From NCBI GenBank assembly GCA_050084985.1, contig JBITNC010000001.1, positions 182,218,001-182,282,000 of the forward strand: DNA of 64,000 nucleotides. Direction: 5' to 3'. Every line of letters begins with the position of its first letter. Position 1 is the stretch's first letter. A program made the translations under genes and the position numbers. The notes beneath the pieces were generated by a model. It did not search any database. It saw nothing but the letters and a program-made list of their open reading frames with translations, and was not told the origin of the DNA. Source of the DNA: Nageia nagi (lineage: Eukaryota > Pinophyta). Positions 25,325 to 34,269 of this stretch are shown one piece after another.

Positions 25325-27252
25325 TCCACCATCTATAGGAATACTAGCTCTACCCTAGTTGGGGTGGGTAGTGCCCATTAAACTTGTAGGACTCATAAAC
25401 ATTGCTCTATGAATCTTAGATGATCCCACTAGGTGTTGTGAAGAAACCCAACCTATCCTACTATGGCTATGAGATGTGATAGGTATAACAACCCTACCTT
25501 GAGTATTGGTAGTGTGTTGGATTACACTAGGTGCTTGATAAATTGAGATATATATGAGGATGTATATGATAGGAGGAACTAGATAGAGCATACAAGGAAA
25601 GCATGGAGGTACCCCTATCAACCATGTATGAATAATAGAGGAGTAATAATCCCTCTACTTAAGAATCCATTGAACAAATATTAAAGGTTGACCATCTCCC
25701 CTTGTAGATGTACTAGCTCCTCCAACTTATAAAGAGGCTTGAACCTCATCCATCTCTTTATCATATTTATCTTTCTCAGGTCGATATCGATACATGCAGG
25801 CACTAAGTTGAGAAACCTAGTATATTAACTCATATATATCTCCCAAGAGTGCATCAATGCTAAGTTTCTATGGAGGAGGAGCTCCTCCTCCTATTGTACC
25901 TTGGGTAGAAGTACTTATCTTAGTCTCCTCACCCCACCAACTATGCCCTTTGGCTCATCCATTTCTTGCTCTTTGACCATCTACTCCTCAACCACCTACT
26001 CCTCAACCTCCTCCCCAACCTTGATATATATCTCAAGCTCAACCACTTGCTAGTGTACTCTATGCCCTATCACATCACTATCCTCAACCTCTAGCTTTAC
26101 CTACTACTAGGCATCAAAAGCCTTAGTCACACCCACATCATTAGCACTTACATCCTCTAGTAAGGGTCCCTCTTGTGTGAGATTTGGCTTTGCATAAACT
26201 AGTGGTTGAATCCCCTCAACTGGTAGCTCACCCTCTCTAAAAAAATGTAGAGATGTTGTTGGAACATCTTGCATCAAAATAAACTAATGGTATGCACATT
26301 CAAAGTAGAAGTACTCTAAGAACTCAATCCATCGACCATTGAGAATTGGAGACTACCTAATACATATCAACTATGTTGTGAGCTCATCCCAAATTGGGTA
26401 ACCACAATAGGACTAGAATATCACTTGATTTGCAATGAGGTGAGTGATCATCCTCTGATAATAGGTGACATCTCGCTTAATTCTATCTAAAGGGTGAGTA
26501 TAAATGTCCTCTCACTAGTGCATGATGCTGGTAGGATAAGCCATGTGGATATCAAAACCAAGCACTAGAAGACCCAAAGAATGAGCTATGTGGATATGTT
26601 CATAGGCCCATGCTTAAAGAGTAATAGTAATTGATAACAAGGCTCTATGGCCGAAAGAATAAAATAGTAACTCTTAATAGATCTAGGCTAACAATGTGGG
26701 AGCCCAAGCATATATTATTCCTTGATGTAGCATGTCAACCACTACATGTAATAAATACCAAGGAAATCTCCCATAACTAGTATCTAGGAGAGCATAACAT
26801 TGAATGAGCCCCATAAAATAGGAGGCTCTAAGGAGACCCTTTTGATCACTTTTCCAATACCTAAAGTATGGAAAACCCCTAGAAAACATCTCACCTATAA
26901 CTCCATCAATTTCACCTGCCTCATAGATCATCATAATATCAGGATGCATTGAATCTTAGTCTAACACATGTTGAATTTGTTTACCTTGAATAGGTAAATG
27001 ATATAAATGATGTATGTCTTCTATCATAATAGTAATCTCCCCCATAAGAAAATGGAAGGTACCAATTGAGGAATCTCATCTCTCTAACAGGGCTACCAAT
27101 AATAGATAATCTCAATGAATATGACCCATGTGGGGCCTAGCTCCAAATCAAATAGTGCAAAGTAAAGTTTGATTTGCAATAGTTAATAAAACATGGTCAT
27201 TCTCAAGTATAAGAAGATATCTACCTCTAGGCTCAAAGACATCACAAACCTA
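25325..27252 (-). pseudogene. Plant mobile domain (PMD) gene, antisense inside element B
   Basis: Read on the minus strand from 27252, after an acceptor-like TTGTTGTTAG, the frame gives VFEPRGRYLLILENDHV. It then gives GEITIMIEDIHHLYHLPI and, at 26949-26683, a fully open 88-codon block ending IIYAWAPTLLA followed by the AWAYEHI motif. The same blocks occur in the two other PMD copies in this window. They match the plant mobile domain (formerly called aminotransferase-like), known from the host proteins MAIN and MAIL1 and from plant transposons. The tail (25621-25355) is open but low complexity. TAG and TAA codons break the rest. Molecular function is not established for element-borne PMD proteins. 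Confidence 0.75.
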
Positions 27253-28729
27253 ACAACAATTAATAATAATATAAGTAAAAAAATTTTAACCTAAATACAA
27301 GCATTGATGACTTGATGATAAGGGTTTAGAATTGCTAGCATTTGATACTCGAATGTTGATGATCCTAAAACCCTTTGTATCTAGCCCATGACCATGATTA
27401 GGGTTTTACAGTTTTCACAATATATTAAAAAAGGAGCCTAAATAAAAAAATTGAATGGTTAAAAAACTTTTATAAAATATTTTTAAGTATTCTACAATTC
27501 CTTTTTTTTCAAAAATGGAGTAAAAATGAATTAATAAATAAAAAATTAAAATAAGGATTTAAAACACCACCTCTTCCCTCATGGGCCTCTTGCATGGCAT
27601 TTGGTATCTTCATGGTGGCATCGTAGCTCACAACTATGTATTAAATGATAAGTGTAGGGTCAAACTTCAAAAAAGTGGGGTAAGGTAGTCAAAGAGTTTT
27701 GATTAGTCACTAAAAAGTAAATAAGAAAATGAAAACAAACATTTTTTTTTTTAAATCCCTCATGCAGTCGAACACCAACAATCCATAAGGATCATCGACA
27801 ACTAGTACTAGATCATTAATGACCTAAAAAATCATAAAAATTATTAAAGAAATACAAAAAGAAAAAATGTATTTAAGCTCCCCATCTTAGCACTCTCATA
27901 CATATACTATTTATTCTTTTTTCTATATTAATAAACAAACTTAAAAAAAATGAAAAAATTACAAAATGAGTTCCTACAGCTCTTCCTCACATAAGCTTGA
28001 CTTAAGACCATGATAAAAATATAAAAACACTTGAAATGATCATACTTAAAAATCCAAATTAAATACATGTGCTTAGGGTCCCTTATGAGGTAACATGAGG
28101 AAAATTATCTTTCATACATCATGCAAAATAAACTTTAAAAAAACATATATCTATAAAACCTTAAAAACTAAAAAAATGTGTGTCAAACATAAAATAGAAA
28201 CAAGTTTTTCACTTATTGACTTGATCTAAGCCAAAGGCTTTGAAAAGCTCTAAAAATTTTGAATAACTTTGAATTCAAAAAATGACCCTTCTTTTAATAA
28301 AGAAAAGAAAGACAATTTTGGATGTGATTAAAATTGGATTAACTTTTGGACAAGATCATAAGTAACCCACCTATTGAGACAAGAGCAAAATGATAAAAGC
28401 TTTGTATTCACAAAGGAGATTCTTTATCACATGATAGCTATGGTATATGCCTAATGGCTAAGATTCCATTTGTATCCAGCCAACATAACATAATGGCATA
28501 GTGATAACTAAGTTATTCCTTGAACTACAAACCTTACTATTTTCAAAATGTGTCAAATGCAAAAGAGCAAAAAATGTATTTAGTCATAATCCAATCACTC
28601 ATATTCAACTTATGTATAGAGAATAAGTTAATTCAAAGCCTTGAATTAAGGTTAAGAATGTAATTTCTAAACTTGATTGCACCCCATATTAGATAGGCTT
28701 AGTTTTTTGAAATAAATTTTAGGTATTTC
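27253..28729. other. Element B region between PMD 5' end and polypurine tract
   Basis: About 1.5 kb of AT-rich sequence, expected to contain the PMD promoter and first exon on the minus strand. A donor-like TTTAG/GTTAAAAT occurs on the minus strand near 27290, which would give a very short intron before the acceptor at 27253. I cannot place the start codon or a convincing TATA box. Confidence 0.4.
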
Positions 28730-28744
28730 AAAAAAGGAGAAAAA
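28730..28744 (+). promoter_or_regulatory. Element B polypurine tract
   Basis: AAAAAAGGAGAAAAA immediately precedes the TGTAAACAC start of the right LTR. This is the expected position of the plus-strand priming site. Confidence 0.8.
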
Positions 28745-29535
28745 TGTAAACACTTAAAAATGACCCCTCTTTTGATAAATGAAAGAAAGAGATAAAAATT
28801 TAAGCAAATAATAAAGTTTTCTAAAAACTAGTTAAATCATTGGTGATCAAATATAATCACCAGTGATCCATAATGGTTGCCAGTACTTGATGTGCAATTA
28901 CTAGTGACATTGCAAATAGAGAAATCATGCACTCAAGGAAACAGGTTAATAGATCAAGGATGAAGCATCCTTGATTCAACATTTTCCTTGCACAGATATA
29001 ATCTATGATAAGGCTAGATGAGATTTTTCATCCAACCCTACCTTCCAAAATAACAACTTTAGCTATCTTGGAAAATCTATAAATAACACCTCTCCCAAGG
29101 AGAAAAAGATATAAGAATTACAAGATTAAATGCAACCTTATGTTGCTGAATTATATCTAGATTGCTAGGTACATTGTATTTACTATTTTTGCTTATATGC
29201 ATGTTCATTTTATGTTGATTTATTATAATTTCATAGCATGAGTAAGCATGTTTTGATGTGTTTCTTATTTGTGTATGTGCAAAATTTACAAGAACAATAG
29301 CTAATTTGAGCAAATAAGAGCCAAAGGCCCAACAAAAAAGAAGTAATAAACATTATTCTATTTCTTCTACAAGTTTCAAAGAATTACTTGGAGCTTGTAG
29401 ATAATGGCAAAGAAGGCCTCCAAGAGGCCCATATCATCTATTGTACTTAATCCCTCTTTACGAGGCAAACTTGTAATCAAAATTGAAGTTTATATTAGAG
29501 ATCAATAAAGTGTTTTGTTGGTTGTAACATCTCTT
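28745..29535 (+). repeat. Element B 3' LTR
   Basis: Starts TGTAAACAC and ends TAACATCTCTT. It is homologous to 11082-11891 in the same orientation. The shared purine-rich block near 28770, the AGATCAAGGATGAAGCATCCTTGAT palindrome region near 28951 and the GCCTCCAAGAGGCCC block near 29416 are conserved. Divergence from the 5' LTR is substantial by eye. Confidence 0.85.
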
Positions 29536-29540
29536 ATTTT

Positions 29541-30039
29541 GCATGCTTGCATGGTTATTTTTTGGGTAAATAATTTTAACCTTCAAAGTTTTTGATTTGA
29601 GCTAAGAAAATACTAAAAACATGAAAATGGAAATTATAGAAATGAAAAAGGTCAATAAATTTGAGATTCATGTACTTTTTTATGATAAACCTTGTAGAAG
29701 AAACAAGGTCCTATTTAGTTAAATGCTAAGATGACCCAAAATGTAGACACTTAAAAATACAATCCCATTTAGCAAAATGCTAGGGTAACTAATAAACACA
29801 ATAGCAATTTGTAAAATGCAAAGGTATTTGGCCAATATATAGAAATACAATGATATTTCTAACTATGTAAACACAACATAGAAAAACACAAGAAACATAA
29901 TGCAAAAGAACAAAATTAAAAATACCAAAAATGAGGAATACCTACTTGGTAGTAAAATCCATATATTTTATCATTTAAATCAAAAGACATAAAATGAAAA
30001 ATAAAGGTAGGTAAAAGGATCCTTTCTAGAATGGACCAA
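29541..30039. other. AT-rich sequence between element B and the TRIM
   Basis: No gene is seen. Before the TRIM inserted at GGGAG, this segment was continuous with 32140 onward. It may be the internal region of an older minus-strand element whose candidate LTR is at 32161-33938. Confidence 0.4.
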
Positions 30040-30044
30040 GGGAG
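30040..30044. other. Left target-site duplication of the TRIM (GGGAG)
   Basis: GGGAG directly before the left LTR is repeated directly after the right LTR at 32135-32139. The sequence is not low complexity, so the match is good evidence of insertion. Confidence 0.9.
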
Positions 30045-30171
30045 TGTTGAAAACCTAATCCTTAGGGATTAAGGTAATTAGTGATCATTAATAGTTTTAG
30101 GTGTGTGAGTATGAATGTATTTATATGAGACCAAGTTAATACAATATTTGGCTTTTGGAGTTTCTCCTTCA
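30045..30171 (+). repeat. TRIM 5' LTR (127 bp)
   Basis: TGTTGAAAACC to CTCCTTCA. I compared it base by base with 32008-32134 and found no difference. It contains a TATA-like TATTTATATG at 30118-30127, which could start the element transcript. Confidence 0.95.
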
Positions 30172-30173
30172 AG

Positions 30174-30184
30174 TGGTATCAGAG
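30174..30184 (+). promoter_or_regulatory. TRIM primer-binding site (initiator Met-tRNA)
   Basis: TGGTATCAGAG lies 2 bases after the left LTR and matches 11 bases complementary to the 3' end of plant initiator Met-tRNA. This is the usual site for copia and TRIM elements. Confidence 0.9.
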
Positions 30185-30830
30185 ACTCGTTGGAGAAGAT
30201 CTGGAGAACTCCATTGCCCACCCTCCCTAGATGAGGGTTTGAAGTTTTTTGTGGGTTCATAGTTTCAGCTGGTTATGAATGATGGCCTGAGGAGCCATGA
30301 GAGAAGATCATGCAGAGAAAGGGATGTTGGAGTGCATCTCCCTGCATGGATCATGAGAAGAGCCTGTGTGGAGAAAGGGGTGTGTCTTGGACTGCACCTC
30401 CCCACATGGAGCCTGAATCGCACAGCTGAAAGCTAAGAATGCAGCCCTGGGCGAAAAACGAGGTCAGGTGGCATGACCCGAAAATAGTGAAGGAAACCCA
30501 CGCACAGCAGAAAAGAGGAGACGTGACCTTCGTGGAGGAGGTACGCTGCGTGGAGGAGAAGGAGACGTTCGCTGCATGAGGAGACGTGAAGGCAGAGCAG
30601 ATGAGAAACCATTTACGTGGTTTGTAGCTCACGGGTCTGTAGCTCGCGGAGGAGAAATCATTTACGTGGTCAGAAGTCGTGCTACAGTGATCGTGCAGAG
30701 GAGTCGCATGATGTGCGTGTAGAAAACCATTCGTAACCTGAATCTAGCGTCCGTTCGCATGCTGTGTGAAGGAGCGGTGATACAGCGAGGAGGCTGACGA
30801 GCTGGATCGTGGAATTTTGGTCGAGGCCAT
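30185..30830 (+). other. TRIM interior, unassigned GC-rich segment
   Basis: About 640 bp between the PBS and the hexosaminidase fragment. It is much richer in G, C and CpG than the flanks. It contains a repeated GTGGAGGAG motif near 30530-30560 and two related blocks built on GAGAAGATC/GGATCATGAGAAGAG-type words near 30298-30362. I cannot assign it to a gene; it could be further captured sequence. Confidence 0.5.
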
Positions 30831-31288
30831 GGCGTCCGCATCATCCTGGAGATAGACAGCCCAGGTCACACGGCGTCGTGGGTGGGGGCTTACTCGGACA
30901 TTGTTGCCTGCGGGGGAATGTTCTGGTCGATGCTGGGCGGTGAATGCCTGGCCGCGGAGCCAGGCGCCGGCCAGCTCAACCCTCTTAATCCCAAAACCTT
31001 GAAGTCATCCGCAACGTGATCGATGACATGGCATCCCTATTCGCAGAAAATTTCTACCACGTTGGAGCCGACGAGGTCATTCCCGCCTGCTGGAAAATGG
31101 ACCCGGCAATCTAGAAATTCATCACCGAGGGCGGAACCATGGATCAATTGCTTGAGAAATACGTGTCATTCATCCATCCGCTCGTTACTGTTCAGCACAA
31201 TAAGACGGCGGTGTACTGGGAGGACGTGCTTCTGGACGAGACAGTGAAGGTGAGGCCCGAGGTTCTGCCACGGGAGACCACGAGATGA
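30831..31288 (+). pseudogene. Captured fragment of a beta-hexosaminidase (GH20, HEXO2-like)
   Basis: The frame starting at 30831 reads [17 protein letters not shown], then [10 protein letters not shown] and [10 protein letters not shown]. After a one-base shift near 31005 it reads [34 protein letters not shown] and TAVYWEDVLLDE. These are hallmarks of glycoside hydrolase family 20: the D-x-P-G-H-x-x-S-W strand and the H-x-G-x-D-E catalytic Asp-Glu pair. Enzymes of this family remove terminal N-acetylhexosamine from glycans. The plant HEXO2 type is my best recollection match. About 150 codons are present, under a third of a full enzyme. A TAG at 31111-31113 and the frameshift disable it. No intron interrupts the region, so a spliced transcript may have been the source. 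Confidence 0.85.
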
Positions 31289-31334
31289 TTCGAGAAGGGA
31301 GAGAGCAATGGATCTGGGGTACAGAAGACCCACG

Positions 31335-31535
31335 AATGTTGCGTTTAGAATCCTGCTGATGAGGAGGAGAACATGAAATCTCACCGTGAAATCTGAGCTG
31401 AAGGAGCTCAGCAGAAAGGCTACAGCTGTGGAGAAATCAGAGTTTTCCAGCGGGCAGACGTCAGAGATGGAGAGGAGCAAGCTGGTGTTCTTTGATCGGA
31501 AGACGAGGTTGGAGTTGAGCGGAGCTCCTCTGGGT
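31335..31535 (+). pseudogene. Probable captured LRR receptor-kinase juxtamembrane fragment
   Basis: After the hexosaminidase piece, a frame gives ILLMRRRT, a stop, then VKSELKELSRKATAVEKSEF and ERSKLVFFDRKTRLEL (open part 31386-31604). The string S/N-K-L-V-F-F-(x)n-F-x-L, preceded by a basic and polar linker, is typical of the cytoplasmic region just before the kinase domain in plant LRR receptor-like kinases, where an E-D-L-L-R-A-S block normally follows. Here the sequence leaves that pattern after RLEL, so only the linker is captured. The match is short, so the assignment is probable rather than certain. Confidence 0.55.
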
Positions 31536-31744
31536 CAAACGGTGGACCAAGTGGGGTCTGGTCCAGAACAGAGCGCCAGACATGGTAGTTGGGAACCGTC
31601 CTGACACCGTAACGCTACTGTTGGGTTCAGCGTAACTGATGAACGCTTGACGAGTGCCAGACGAGCGCCTGACGAACCCCTAACGTGTGCCAGACAAGTT
31701 GGGTGATGTGGAGCGTTACATGGTGCAAAGACCAGACAGACTAG

Positions 31745-31935
31745 CTCCAGACGAACACCAGATGAGCGCTAGATGAGCGCCAGATGAGCTCCAGAGACGA
31801 GCTCCAGATACGAGCTCCAGAGATGAGCTCTAGAGATGAGCTCCAGATACGAGCTCCAGAAATGAGCTCCAGAGACGAGCTCCAGAAAGTGTCGAGCTCC
31901 AGAAACGAGCTCCAGAAAAGGCTCCTGAAAAAGCT
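31745..31935 (+). repeat. 13-bp minisatellite in the TRIM (GAGCTCCAGANAC)
   Basis: Units such as GAGCTCCAGAGAC, GAGCTCCAGATAC, GAGCTCCAGAGAT and GAGCTCCAGAAAC follow each other at mostly 13-bp spacing from 31786, about ten copies. Degenerate GAGCGCCAGAT-like units occur before it (31745-31785, and more loosely from 31645). Since 13 is not a multiple of 3, successive units change frame. Confidence 0.9.
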
Positions 31936-31996
31936 CCAGCTCCATAAAAGGCTACACACCTAAAGGCATATTTGTATTCTTAATCCCTTGCGGATT

Positions 31997-32007
31997 AAAG
32001 GAGGGAA
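31997..32007 (+). promoter_or_regulatory. TRIM polypurine tract
   Basis: AAAGGAGGGAA lies directly against the TG start of the right LTR. Confidence 0.9.
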
Positions 32008-32134
32008 TGTTGAAAACCTAATCCTTAGGGATTAAGGTAATTAGTGATCATTAATAGTTTTAGGTGTGTGAGTATGAATGTATTTATATGAGACCAAGTT
32101 AATACAATATTTGGCTTTTGGAGTTTCTCCTTCA
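32008..32134 (+). repeat. TRIM 3' LTR (127 bp)
   Basis: Identical by eye to 30045-30171 and followed by the GGGAG duplication at 32135-32139. Confidence 0.95.
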
Positions 32135-32160
32135 GGGAGGTGCCATTGGGTGTGCCAAAA

Positions 32161-33938
32161 TGTTGAAAATAAAAGTGACCCCTTTTAGGACCACTTAGAT
32201 TTGAGAATATAAAAGTTGAAGTGTAGGCTAGAATAGACCCTATAAGTACCACTACAATAAAATATTGGATCAAACCACTAAGGAGGCTTTCTTAAGCCAT
32301 CCTTCCAAATAAAACTAAACTCAACTTAAGAGAACATGAATATCTCAAGGTGGTGTTAACAAACATCAAATTATACCTGATAATATCATTTTCAAAATGA
32401 TGGTACCTGGCTTAGCTAATTAGATCCCAAGATGAATTTAAAATTTTCTCAAACTATATTTACTATGGAAATATGATGACTCTAGGAATTTCTTGAAATG
32501 CAACAACATTTTTCTATCGAAATGCTAGGACCCTAGGTATTTCAAAACCTACAAACATAAATGACAAGATAGAAAAGTCAATCACAGTTAAGAGATGAAA
32601 AAGAAACAAAACATAAAAAGAAGGTTGAGAAGCATGATGGGTATGTATTTGATCTAATAGGAGAGATAATGCATAGAATGATATATTATTAACTTACACT
32701 AAGGCCAAGGACTCCCAAATCCTCTTCTCAGATGCTTGTAGAAGATTGTTGGATGTAGAAAGCCTTTAAATTCATCACTTTCAAGACACATGAATCAACA
32801 AATTCAAAGCTCAAATTTTACACAAGTTACCAAACTAAAAATAGAGATGTAATATTACTTAAATGTATTTTCATGACATCTAAAATATTGAATTCAAAAT
32901 CCTTATAAATTTCAATTCAAAATGATTGTTGATTGATTGATTGTTGATTAGATTTGAATTGGATTTACATAGGATCTAATCCCATTTCATTTGAGACAAA
33001 TTGGAAAATGGTCATTCATTTTTTTTTTTGGTGTGAATCTTGTCTCTTATCTATTGAGCATATTTGTAACATAAGTAGTGACTCAATAATCTCTAACTAG
33101 AGTCTTAGATCTTCTTGCTTTCCCTTTGGGTGAATCATTAATGCAATGGCAAGGTGAGGTGTAAATTCTAGTTAGTTATTTTCTTGTAAATTAATAATAA
33201 ATAAATAAGCCATATTAACATGGCAAGCATTAATAAACATTAATAACATAAAGTAAATACTTAAGCTATTAAATTAGTCCATATTTGACTAAGTAAAGAA
33301 AATGATTAAATGTCACTAACATGAATAATGTTAATTATATTTGAGGCATAAATGAATATGATCAAAATTGTAAATAACATGACTCATATTATTTGCAATT
33401 TTCAAGTAAATAACTATGGTTCAAAATATAATAAACATGACTAAAATTAATTTCTCTTTAACCAAAACTGATTATGATTGAATATTAATTACCTTTTCTA
33501 TATGACTATGATCGAAATGCAATAAACATGACTAAGTTTAATTAGAATTTTTAAGTATATGATTATGATTTAAAATACAATTAGCATGAATAATATTAAT
33601 TGCATTTTCTAAGGTAATTAACTATGATCAAAAATATGTTTAACATGACTAATGGTAGTCACATTTCTCAAATATAAAGCTATGATTGAAATGTAATAAA
33701 TATGTTAAATATAAGTTATGATTTCCAAAGTAAATGAAAATGATAAATAAGCATTTAATATGATAAATATTAATTGCAAATTAACTATGATAAGAAAATA
33801 AATGATTATTGATGAAGCATCATTAAATATAATCAAATTGAAAAAGTAAGCATGACTAATGCTGAATAAAATAAGTATGCTAATGATAAAAGAGGGTTGT
33901 GCCAAATATAATGCATGTGCTAGATTTGGGTGTTTACA
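32161..33938 (-). repeat. Candidate Ty3/gypsy LTR (minus orientation)
   Basis: The segment is bounded by TGTTGAAAAT on the left and TGTTTACA on the right, i.e. TG to CA. On the minus strand it starts TGTAAACACC, similar to the start of element B's LTR, and is preceded by a purine stretch AAAAGGAGGCACC. Beyond its other end the minus strand reads TTTTGGCACACCCAATGG, similar to junction sequences that follow 5' LTRs in plant gypsy elements. No second copy is in the window, so the call rests on ends alone. Confidence 0.4.
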
Positions 33939-34269
33939 AAATAGGTGCCTCCTTTTGATGACAAACTCCCCCTTCATCAAAATATTTTTATATTTTACTT
34001 TCCTTCAATGGTAATGGTAATGATTCTCAACAACCATTGTTTCTCTTCTTTTCTCACATTTGCATGTAGCTTTCTTCCTAAGTGGTGTTTTTACAATAAT
34101 TAACCATCTCACATAGATGATTAAACTACACATTTTTCTCACATATATCCACATAGGATATCAATATAAATATGGCTATAAAATGACTAATTACATATGG
34201 ATTCTCACACATAAAATCACTTAAATGTACATAATGTATAGTCATGTAATGACTATTTTTCATACAAAT

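Larger units (their letters stand above)
11082..29535 (+). mobile_element. Element B: complete but decayed 18.5-kb Ty3/gypsy (Tat-like) element with antisense PMD gene
   Basis: Two related direct repeats of about 0.8 kb (11082-11891 and 28745-29535) bound gag, protease, RT, RNase H, archaeal-type RNase H, integrase, an unknown ORF and an antisense plant mobile domain gene. A purine tract directly precedes the right LTR, and TGG follows the left LTR immediately. The flanks carry the same 5 bases, ATTTT (11077-11081 and 29536-29540), as expected for a target-site duplication, although AT-rich pentamers match easily by chance. LTR divergence and broken ORFs show an old insertion. Confidence 0.85.
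30045..32134 (+). mobile_element. Young gene-capturing TRIM (miniature LTR retrotransposon)
   Basis: Two 127-bp direct repeats (30045-30171 and 32008-32134) are identical by eye, start TG and end CA. They are flanked by the same five bases, GGGAG (30040-30044 and 32135-32139). A Met-tRNA primer-binding site follows the left LTR and a purine tract precedes the right LTR, so all structural hallmarks of an LTR retrotransposon are present in 2,090 bp. It encodes no gag or pol and must move in trans. The interior is far more GC-rich than its surroundings and carries fragments of at least one, probably two, host genes. LTR identity indicates a recent insertion. Confidence 0.95.

Noticed and set aside
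30351-30632. 93-codon minus-strand ORF in the TRIM
   Set aside because: No family resemblance. Open frames are expected in this GC-rich stretch, so I left it as unassigned captured sequence.
31166-31480. 104-codon minus-strand ORF in the TRIM
   Set aside because: It is the shadow of the GC-rich captured hexosaminidase and receptor-kinase fragments on the plus strand.
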